In this document: positions 1 to 5,896 of the stretch, piece after piece
How the letters are laid out: every line of letters begins with the position of its first letter
Position numbering within the stretch: the first letter of the stretch is position 1
Origin: Eubacterium sp. CAG:274
GTDB taxonomy: Bacteria; Bacillota; Clostridia; Lachnospirales; CAG-274
Assembly (NCBI GenBank): GCA_000432155.1
Contig: FR888450.1
Coordinates: forward strand, 1-5,903
Length of the DNA stretch: 5,903 nt
Direction of reading: 5' to 3'
Translations under genes and position numbers: made by a program
Notes under the pieces: generated by a model
Database searches by the model: none
Seen by the model: only the letters and a program-made list of their open reading frames with translations
Told to the model about the DNA's origin: nothing

Positions 1-18
1 AGTTAATTTGTTCTGAAT
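1..18. repeat. Left copy of an 18-bp inverted repeat at the window edge
   Basis: Bases 1-18 are the exact reverse complement of 5867-5884 (ATTCAGAACAAATTAACT on the right). Because the right copy is the left half of a longer palindrome, this copy looks like the inner half of a similar hairpin cut by the window edge. It may be an interspersed palindromic repeat. No transposase or target duplication can be seen. Confidence 0.75.
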
Positions 19-138
19 CCCAAAAATTTATACACAAAAATCTATAGAATAAAATCATAAGTTGATGTAAATAATTATTTTTTGAACAATAGAATATAAA
101 AAAGCTTTAAATATTTTGTATAAAATAGTGCTATTTAA

Positions 139-167
139 TTGACTTTTTTATGTCAAACCTATATAAT
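139..167 (+). promoter_or_regulatory. Sigma-A promoter of the pectin esterase gene
   Basis: The -35 hexamer TTGACT (139-144) and the perfect -10 hexamer TATAAT (162-167) are separated by exactly 17 bases. Transcription should begin around 173-176, giving a leader of about 40 bases. This is the strongest promoter in the window and fits the expression-adapted codon use of the gene behind it. The -35 is also the left arm of a short inverted repeat, TTGAC (139-143) with GTCAA (152-156), eight bases apart. Confidence 0.88.
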
Positions 168-173
168 ATAGGT
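157..173. promoter_or_regulatory. 17-bp perfect dyad over the -10, possible operator
   Basis: ACCTATATAATATAGGT consists of two 8-bp arms (157-164 and 166-173) around a single central A at 165, and it encloses the whole -10 hexamer. A repressor bound here would block RNA polymerase. TATAAT-like sequence is partly self-complementary, so the inner part of the dyad may be incidental. The outer ACC/GGT bases are what make it noteworthy. The regulator is unknown and not encoded in the window. Confidence 0.45.
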
Positions 174-174
174 G

Positions 175-192
175 TGTTGTCAAAAGGCAACA
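175..192 (+). promoter_or_regulatory. 5'-terminal leader hairpin
   Basis: TGTTGTC (175-181) pairs with GGCAACA (186-192) around an AAAA loop, giving a 7-bp stem with one G-U pair. The predicted transcription start lies at about 173-176, so the mRNA would begin almost directly with this stem. The stem ends eight bases before the Shine-Dalgarno sequence and leaves it free. Hairpins at the extreme 5' end are known to protect bacterial mRNAs from 5'-end-dependent decay. That role here is inferred. Confidence 0.5.
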
Positions 193-215
193 ATAAATAA
201 AAGGAGGAGAAGAAA

Positions 216-3200
216 ATGGCAAAAAAAGCTAAAAGATTTATTAGTTCATTACTTGCTCTTACTATGATGGTAAGCAGTTTTGCAATGGCTAATGTTTCTA
301 GTGTTTTTGCAAGTGGAAACACTATTGATGTTTGGGACTTCGGTGGAGTAGAAGAATCAGACACATCACTTTACACAAATCATATTACAAAGACTACTCT
401 TGATAATATGACACAAGTAAGTGACGGTTCATCATCTTACAAGGCATCAAAAGGTCAGTTTGAAACTGCTGGCGATATTGTTATTGATGATGGTTTAACT
501 TTAAATGTTGTAGCAAAAGACCGTTTATACTATGATATTGCAAGTGGCAATTATGGTACAAGAGGTTATGGTACTAACGGAAAGGGTTCAAATGCTTATG
601 CTGATGGATATACTGCTGACGGTATGTTCTATTCTAATGGTTCAGGTGGCGAAAACAGACGTTGTGTTGTTTTAAACAATGTAACAGCTGGTGACGGTAT
701 TTCTGTTTATACTGGTCCATCAAATGCAGCTAATTCAGGTGTTGAATTTAAGTACCTTGGTACTGAGGGCGAACAGAATGATGAACACATTGTAGCCGGT
801 GGTACACAGGAAAAAGTTGATTTTATTGCTAAGTACAACGGTTCTTACAAGGTTTGGTTTGACGCTGCTACTAATGCAGGTAAGCCAGTAATCAACAGAA
901 TTGTTAAGTATAATGCAGTAGCAGTTACTGGTAAGGTAGACACTAAGGCTACTGGTGTTTCAGGCTACAGCGTTTTATTTGAAAATCAGACAAACGGTGT
1001 TCAGCTTAACGCACAGGTAAATGCTGACGGTACTTATACAGCATATCTTACTCCAGGATATACTTATAAGGCAATTCTTAAAAATGCGGTAGGTTTTGGT
1101 TTCACAAATGCAAGTAGAAATGTTACAGTTAAACTTGAAGATGTAAAGACTGGACTTTCAAATGTAAATCTTGATGTAGAAGCTAAAAATACATATGTTG
1201 TATCTGGTAAAGTTTTAGGTATTGATAGTGCATATGATGTATCTAAAATGGTTATGAACTTCGTTCCAGAGGCTTCATCTAATTCAGATACAGTTGTTGC
1301 TAAGTTAGATACAGCAACATTAACATACTCAGCTACTCTTGAACCTGATGTTGAATATACAGCTCAGTTTGAGGGTATTAATGACTATGAAGTAACAGCA
1401 AATGGTACTGTTAATTCAAGCTCAAATGTTGAACAGGATGTTACAGTTTCTTTAAAGGCTACATATGCAGTTACTGGTGCTTTAGAAGGTCTTCCAAGTG
1501 GTGCAGATGTAAAGGTATTATCATTTACTAATATGGCTGATGATTACAACTATGTAGGTACAGTAAATGGTTCAAAGTATTCTGTAAATCTTAGAAATGG
1601 TTCATATAGCGTTGTTGCTTCTGTAGACGGTTACAAGACTTCTGGTCATGTTGTTGTAGACGGTAGAGCAACTTCAAAGAATATTCTTTTTGTTCCAACT
1701 GTTAAGCCAACACCTGATGTTAAATATTCTTCTGATATTTATGTAGGTTGTGCTGGTAAGGCAAATAACTTTGATACTCTTGGCGAGGCTGTTGCAGCTG
1801 CTAAGGTTATGAACCCAACAAGTGAAGAACAGAGAATTACAATCCATATTGCTCCAGGTATATATAGAGAACAGGTTTCAATCGAAACTCCTTACATTAC
1901 TCTTGCAAAAGAGGGCGAGGGCGAAGTTGTTCTTACTTGGTACTATGGTATTGGTTACAAGTATTACAGTATTGACGGCACAGGCTACTACAATGAGGAA
2001 AATGCTTTTGATAAGTTTGACAAGAAACTTCCTCAGAAGTGGGGTGTTGCTACATATGTAAAGAACACAGCAACTGGCTTTAAGGCTGAAAATATTACAT
2101 TTGAAACTTCATTTAGTAAATATATTACTGATGAAGAAATCGTAGACGGTGTTGAAAGTGACGGTTCAAAGGCTTTCGTAAGAAAGATTAATTCTGACCC
2201 AACTAGCTACGATGCAACAGAAAGAGCAACAGCTATTATAGTTGATGCAGATAATTCAGAATTTAAGAATTGTAACTTTGTAGGTAGTCAGGATACACTT
2301 TACACAGGTTCTATTCATGGTTACTTCAAAGATTGTATGATTGAAGGTAATACAGACTATATCTTCGGTTCTGGTAATGTTGTATTTGATAACTGTGAAC
2401 TTAGATTTTGTGGTTACTCAGATAAGGGACAGAGTGGTTACCTTACTGCTGCCAGAGCAAACAGTATGAATGACTACAAGGGTTACCTTTTCAGAGGTTG
2501 TATTGTAACTCAGAAAGACGGTAAAAAGCATGCACCTGAATTCTTTGGTAGACCTTGGGATGCAGATGCTGCTGTAACAATGTTTAATACAGTATTACAG
2601 AATAGTGATACTATTGACCCAACTGGTTGGACATCAATGAGTGGTGTTAATCCGGAAGTTGCTAAGTATAAGGAAATGGGTACAGTATATGGCAATACTC
2701 CAGTTGATACAACAAGCAGAGTATCAGGTACAGTTTCAACTGATGTAAACGCTGATGCTACAGCTTATTTCAATGGTTGGACTCCAACATACTATACTTC
2801 ATCTCCAGAAGAACTCAAGTTTACAACTGCTCCATATTTCAGCTCTAAGTGTGATGTACTTCTTCCAGAAAGTGGTTACCTTATGGAATGTAAGTATGAT
2901 TTAGGCACAGATGCAGATGCTTCAAGAATTATTTGGGAAAGAGTAGACGAAAGTGGCAACGCAACTGTTGTTAAGGTTGACAATGCAAAGACAAATACTG
3001 GTTACAATATGGTTGCTGATGATATTGGCTACTATATTAGAGCAACTGTTGTAGGTATGACAGCTGACGGCAAGAGTATTGCTCCAGTTTCAATTACAAG
3101 TGCTAAACCTGTTGTTAAGGGTTCAGGTAGTGTAGATACAGACAGACCAAGTGGTAAGATTGCTGTATTCCTTGCTGGCGACTCTACTGTAAAGGATTAT

Positions 3201-4313
3201 TCAGCAGGTGCTATTAACAACTCTGGTGCTAACAGAGTTGAAGGTTCTTGGGGCGAATTCCTTGGTAACTTATTAGATTCTAGCAAGTATGCTGTAATGG
3301 ACTATGCCGAAGGTGGTAGAAGTTCAAAGACATTCCTTGATGACGGTTTCTTAGATAAGATTACAAACCAGATGTATGCTGGCGATTATTTATTCATTCA
3401 GTTTGGTCACAATGACTGTGCTTACACTTATGCTGACAGATATGTACCTATTGGTACTCCTGATGCAAATGGTGTTTACCCAACAACTGAAGGAACTTAC
3501 AAGTATTACTTACAGAAGTATATTGACGCAGCTAAGGACAAGGGTGCAACTCCTGTTCTCGTAACTCCTGTTTCAAGATTATACTTTAATGCAGACGGTA
3601 CAATTAAGGCTCATCACGATGACAATACATCATCAAATGATGCTTATGTAACAGCTGTTAAACAGCTTGCACAGGAAAATGGTATTGAATGTATTGATAT
3701 GTTCAGTATTACAAAGGCTATGTATGAAGATGCTTACAAGGCAGATTCTACAGCTAGTGGCGAAGTATCAAATCTTGCAAGCAGACTTTTTGCTCCAGGC
3801 GAAAAGACACATCACAGCAAACTTGGTGGTTTCGCTGTTGCTTGTAAATTAGCTGAACAGATTAAGGGCTCTAGCCTTGGTCTTGCTTCTGGTGTTGTTG
3901 CTCCATCAAAGGTAACTGCTGCCGATGATAAGGGTTATACAGAATTTATGGTAATGTCTAACGGTACATTTACTGGTTATGACAAGAACCCAGCAGGCGT
4001 ATATGACGAAAGTTATGTTGATACATACTGGACTGATTTTGTAAATAATTCTATTGCAAAATTAAAGGGTGGTAGTGTTAATCCTCCAGTTGAAAAGCCT
4101 GTTGTAGGTGATGCAAATGGCGACAATGCAGTAACTGCTGATGATGCAGCTCTTGTACTTTCTTATTGTCTTGCTCCAGAAAGCACAGAAATTACAGAAC
4201 AGGGTATCAAGAATGCAAATGTTGACAAAGAAGACGGTATTACTTCTAAGGATGTAGCTTACATTCTTCAGAAAGCTCTTGATTCAACATTCCTTATGCC
4301 TGTTGAACAGTAA
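216..4313 (+). CDS. Secreted cellulosomal pectin methylesterase (CE8) / rhamnogalacturonan acetylesterase (CE12) with dockerin
   Basis: This 1365-residue exported bifunctional enzyme is predicted to remove methyl esters from homogalacturonan and acetyl groups from rhamnogalacturonan. AAGGAGG (201-207) places the ATG at a good distance. The signal peptide has a KKAKR n-region, a hydrophobic core and a likely cleavage after VFA at residue 32. Residues 34-230 form an unassigned beta-rich module opening with a WDFGG motif. Residues 235-493 hold three tandem modules resembling carboxypeptidase-regulatory-like beta-sandwiches, then a Pro/Thr linker. The CE8 domain (about 505-855) shows GSQDTLYT (690-697), DYIFG (714-718) and GRPW (778-781), giving catalytic D693, D714 and R779. 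An Ig-like module (about 865-975) follows. The SGNH domain (about 980-1225) has GDST (S990), GGRSS (1033-1037), GHND (1064-1067) and EKTH (E1196, H1199), where an Asp is usual instead of Glu. A linker leads to a type I dockerin (about 1298-1365) with Ca-binding loops 1299-1310 and 1335-1346. Domain calls are firm; exact substrates are inferred. Confidence 0.93.
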   Translation: MAKKAKRFISSLLALTMMVSSFAMANVSSVFASGNTIDVWDFGGVEESDTSLYTNHITKTTLDNMTQVSDGSSSYKASKGQFETAGDIVIDDGLTLNVVAKDRLYYDIASGNYGTRGYGTNGKGSNAYADGYTADGMFYSNGSGGENRRCVVLNNVTAGDGISVYTGPSNAANSGVEFKYLGTEGEQNDEHIVAGGTQEKVDFIAKYNGSYKVWFDAATNAGKPVINRIVKYNAVAVTGKVDTKATGVSGYSVLFENQTNGVQLNAQVNADGTYTAYLTPGYTYKAILKNAVGFGFTNASRNVTVKLEDVKTGLSNVNLDVEAKNTYVVSGKVLGIDSAYDVSKMVMNFVPEASSNSDTVVAKLDTATLTYSATLEPDVEYTAQFEGINDYEVTANGTVNSSSNVEQDVTVSLKATYAVTGALEGLPSGADVKVLSFTNMADDYNYVGTVNGSKYSVNLRNGSYSVVASVDGYKTSGHVVVDGRATSKNILFVPTVKPTPDVKYSSDIYVGCAGKANNFDTLGEAVAAAKVMNPTSEEQRITIHIAPGIYREQVSIETPYITLAKEGEGEVVLTWYYGIGYKYYSIDGTGYYNEENAFDKFDKKLPQKWGVATYVKNTATGFKAENITFETSFSKYITDEEIVDGVESDGSKAFVRKINSDPTSYDATERATAIIVDADNSEFKNCNFVGSQDTLYTGSIHGYFKDCMIEGNTDYIFGSGNVVFDNCELRFCGYSDKGQSGYLTAARANSMNDYKGYLFRGCIVTQKDGKKHAPEFFGRPWDADAAVTMFNTVLQNSDTIDPTGWTSMSGVNPEVAKYKEMGTVYGNTPVDTTSRVSGTVSTDVNADATAYFNGWTPTYYTSSPEELKFTTAPYFSSKCDVLLPESGYLMECKYDLGTDADASRIIWERVDESGNATVVKVDNAKTNTGYNMVADDIGYYIRATVVGMTADGKSIAPVSITSAKPVVKGSGSVDTDRPSGKIAVFLAGDSTVKDYSAGAINNSGANRVEGSWGEFLGNLLDSSKYAVMDYAEGGRSSKTFLDDGFLDKITNQMYAGDYLFIQFGHNDCAYTYADRYVPIGTPDANGVYPTTEGTYKYYLQKYIDAAKDKGATPVLVTPVSRLYFNADGTIKAHHDDNTSSNDAYVTAVKQLAQENGIECIDMFSITKAMYEDAYKADSTASGEVSNLASRLFAPGEKTHHSKLGGFAVACKLAEQIKGSSLGLASGVVAPSKVTAADDKGYTEFMVMSNGTFTGYDKNPAGVYDESYVDTYWTDFVNNSIAKLKGGSVNPPVEKPVVGDANGDNAVTADDAALVLSYCLAPESTEITEQGIKNANVDKEDGITSKDVAYILQKALDSTFLMPVEQ

Positions 4314-4328
4314 AAATATAATGTTTTT

Positions 4329-4358
4329 AGTCCCTCGAAATTTCGGGGGACTTTTTTT
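4329..4358 (+). terminator. Intrinsic terminator of the pectin esterase gene
   Basis: AGTCCCTCGA (4329-4338) pairs with TCGGGGGACT (4343-4352), with one G-U pair, around an AATT loop. A run of seven T (4352-4358) follows at once. It starts 15 bases after the TAA stop and separates the esterase gene from the thiE unit. It does not look bidirectional, because no A tract precedes the stem. Confidence 0.93.
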
Positions 4359-4367
4359 GTAACAAAA

Positions 4368-4384
4368 ATGAAGTTTAACTTCAT
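4368..4384. promoter_or_regulatory. 17-bp perfect dyad upstream of the thiE promoter
   Basis: ATGAAGTTTAACTTCAT is made of two perfect 8-bp arms (4368-4375 and 4377-4384) around a single T at 4376. It lies between the upstream terminator and the thiE -35, with its right edge 14 bases before the -35. The single-base centre argues for a protein-binding dyad rather than an RNA hairpin. An activator or repressor site for the thiE unit is inferred. The binding family is not recognised. Confidence 0.45.
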
Positions 4385-4398
4385 AAATGGCAAATACA

Positions 4399-4427
4399 TT
4401 GAAGATTTTGTACTTTTATGCTATACT
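4399..4427 (+). promoter_or_regulatory. Sigma-A promoter of the thiE unit, extended -10
   Basis: TTGAAG (4399-4404) and TATACT (4422-4427) are 17 bases apart, and TG at 4419-4420 makes an extended -10 (TGCTATACT). Transcription should start at about 4433-4435, leaving a leader of only some 30 bases. That is too short for a TPP riboswitch. The start site also lies downstream of the first in-frame ATG (4418), which excludes that codon as the translation start from this promoter. Confidence 0.7.
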
Positions 4428-4450
4428 CTAACCGTAATTTGAATTTTAAT

Positions 4451-4456
4451 GTGGAG
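4451..4456 (+). promoter_or_regulatory. Ribosome binding site that selects the TTG start of thiE
   Basis: GTGGAG directly abuts the in-frame ATG at 4457, leaving no spacing for it. It is nine bases from the in-frame TTG at 4466, a standard distance. The first in-frame ATG, at 4418, lies inside the promoter. TTG 4466 is therefore preferred, and it gives a protein of normal family length. Confidence 0.65.
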
Positions 4457-4465
4457 ATGATAATA

Positions 4466-5110
4466 TTGCTCGTAAATAGAAATCAGCTTTTGTTATATGC
4501 TGTAACTGATAGCCGTTGGCTTGGAAATAAAACCCTTGCACAGGCTGTTGAGGAGGCTATAAAAGGTGGAGTTACTTTTGTTCAAATAAGGGAAAAAGAG
4601 GCGTCTTATGATGAATTTAAGAAAATTGCCCTTGATGTGAAAAAGGTAACAGATAAATATAATGTACCTATGATAATAAACGATAATGTTGAACTGGCAA
4701 AGGATATAGATGCAGACGGTGTACATGTTGGTGGAGATGATATGTCTGTAGCTAATGCTAGAAAAATATTAGGGGATAATAAAATTATAGGGGCAACAGC
4801 TAGAACCTATGAAAGAGCTGTTACAGCTGTAAGTCAGGGTGCTGATTACTTAGGTATAGGTGCTATGTTTGATACATCTACAAAGTCTGGTACAACTCAT
4901 ATGACAAAGGAGCTTTCAAACAAAATAACATCATATGCTAATATTCCCGTTGTAGGAATAGGTGGCATAAACAGTGAAAATATTATGTCTTTAGAAGGCT
5001 ATGGTATTGACGGTGTGGCTGTAGTATCTGCTATTTTCAAAAGTGAAGATATAGAAAAATCAGCAAAAATAATGAAAGAAAAAGCTAGTAAAATAGTAAG
5101 GGAGAGTTAA
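4466..5110 (+). CDS. thiE: Thiamine phosphate synthase (thiamine-phosphate pyrophosphorylase)
   Basis: This cytoplasmic TIM-barrel enzyme joins hydroxymethylpyrimidine diphosphate and hydroxyethylthiazole phosphate to make thiamine monophosphate. From TTG 4466 it has 214 residues, a usual ThiE length. Visible family motifs are LLLYAVTD (8-15), VQIREK (39-44, with Q40, R42 and K44 of the pyrophosphate site), IINDN (70-74, N72 and D73), HVGGDD (87-92, metal ligand D92), GATART (109-114), the TSTK of the flexible loop (137-140), GIGGI (164-168) and VVSAIF (186-191). Two positions differ from the common form: G90 where Gln is usual (HVGQ) and T111 where Ser is usual. The gene has its own promoter and no thi neighbours here, so the precursors must be made or imported through genes elsewhere. 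It is rich in ATA and AAA codons, unlike the preceding gene. Starts at 4418 or 4457 would add 16 or 3 residues but are poorly supported. Confidence 0.93.
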   Translation: MLVNRNQLLLYAVTDSRWLGNKTLAQAVEEAIKGGVTFVQIREKEASYDEFKKIALDVKKVTDKYNVPMIINDNVELAKDIDADGVHVGGDDMSVANARKILGDNKIIGATARTYERAVTAVSQGADYLGIGAMFDTSTKSGTTHMTKELSNKITSYANIPVVGIGGINSENIMSLEGYGIDGVAVVSAIFKSEDIEKSAKIMKEKASKIVRES

Positions 5111-5111
5111 T

Positions 5112-5858
5112 ATGTACTGTTCTAAATGTGGTAGAGAATTAAAAGACGGAGAGGTTTGCAACTGTACAACTAATGTTGAAAAACCTACTATAAAATTTAG
5201 TGATACTGTAATGAGTACAGTTCATTTTGCAAGGGATTTGTTTGTAAATCCGTCAGAAACAATTAAAAGTTATTTTTCGTTTGATTATGGCAAAATGGCT
5301 GTGAAACTTATACTTTTAAAGGCTGTTGTAGCTTTTGTACTTGTATTTGCTGTATTTGAAACTTTAATGTCATCTAATACTGTTCTTACATATATTACAA
5401 AGTCAAAGTTTGAATTAGGCTTATTTGCCTTTGGTATAAGTATTTTTGGAGATTTAATTTATGGAGTTGCCATAAGTTTTGCCAGTAGATTAGCACATTG
5501 CTATTTAAGATTTAAGGCTTGTTTACAGCTTGCTACAGTTGCAATACCTGTAAATATGGCATTTATGATAGTTGCAGCTTTTGCAGCATTTATCAATGTA
5601 GACGCAAGTGTTTATGTTCTTATGTTTACTATTTTGCCTACAGTTGCACTTACAACTATGGCTGTTTCCAATATTAAGGGTGCAAGTGAAAATAAAAAGA
5701 TTTGGATAGTTATTTTTGCTACTCTTATAATTTCTATTGTAGCAGTTGTTTTATTTTCAGCAGTAGTAAATACATTAAATGGCATTGATTATTTATATAG
5801 TCAGCAAAATGACATTTTTGGAAATGGTGGAAGTGATTTACCATTCTACTTTAAATAA
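5112..5858 (+). CDS. Zinc-ribbon, five-helix membrane protein of unknown function (Yip1-like)
   Basis: This 248-residue protein begins with a compact zinc ribbon, in which C3-x2-C6 and C16-x-C18 are the four probable ligands. A soluble stretch of about 40 residues follows, with a motif around FVNPSETI (44-51). Then come five predicted membrane helices at about 64-85, 101-122, 139-161, 166-186 and 196-219, and a short polar Gly/Asp-rich tail. An N-terminal ribbon with a Yip1-like membrane core is a common but uncharacterised arrangement in Firmicutes, so the family name is tentative and no activity is assigned. The ATG lies one base after the thiE stop, and its Shine-Dalgarno GGGAG (5100-5104) is inside the thiE coding end. 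The two genes are therefore co-transcribed and probably translationally coupled. No sequence link to thiamine was seen; transport or envelope-stress roles would be guesses. Confidence 0.85.
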   Translation: MYCSKCGRELKDGEVCNCTTNVEKPTIKFSDTVMSTVHFARDLFVNPSETIKSYFSFDYGKMAVKLILLKAVVAFVLVFAVFETLMSSNTVLTYITKSKFELGLFAFGISIFGDLIYGVAISFASRLAHCYLRFKACLQLATVAIPVNMAFMIVAAFAAFINVDASVYVLMFTILPTVALTTMAVSNIKGASENKKIWIVIFATLIISIVAVVLFSAVVNTLNGIDYLYSQQNDIFGNGGSDLPFYFK

Positions 5859-5866
5859 ATATAGGT

Positions 5867-5884
5867 ATTCAGAACAAATTAACT
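5867..5884. repeat. Right copy of the 18-bp inverted repeat
   Basis: This is an exact reverse complement of bases 1-18. It begins eight bases after the stop codon of the membrane protein gene. It overlaps the left half of the hairpin at 5874-5896, so the repeat unit probably extends on both sides of the palindrome. Confidence 0.75.
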
Positions 5885-5896
5885 TTGTTAATTTGT
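5874..5896. repeat. 10-bp stem palindrome with TTT loop downstream of the membrane protein gene
   Basis: ACAAATTAAC (5874-5883) and GTTAATTTGT (5887-5896) pair perfectly around TTT. The stem is AT-rich and no T run follows on either strand, so it is a poor intrinsic terminator. It could slow 3' decay of the thiE message, but the matching half at base 2-11 points to a repeated palindromic element. Confidence 0.65.

Noticed and set aside
69..80. 12-bp palindrome AAATAATTATTT in the upstream region
   Set aside because: It is made only of A and T in a very AT-rich stretch and is not placed near a promoter element, so chance is a sufficient explanation.
19..138. A gene, second promoter or catabolite-repression site in the upstream AT-rich stretch
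   Set aside because: No ribosome site with a supported reading frame is present, hexamer pairs have poor spacing, and there is no CG dinucleotide as a cre site would need.
2510..2695. Minus-strand open frame inside the esterase gene
   Set aside because: It lies within a strongly supported coding region, has no family resemblance, and is a shadow of the plus-strand gene. The other overlapping short frames are rejected for the same reason.
4418..4420. ATG 4418 as the thiE start
   Set aside because: It lies within the promoter, upstream of the predicted transcript start, and its extra residues do not resemble the family.
4314..4465. TPP riboswitch ahead of thiE
   Set aside because: No CTGAGA-type core is present, and the leader from the predicted start is only about 30 bases.
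5874..5896. Intrinsic terminator after the membrane protein gene
   Set aside because: The stem is AT-rich and no T run follows on either strand.
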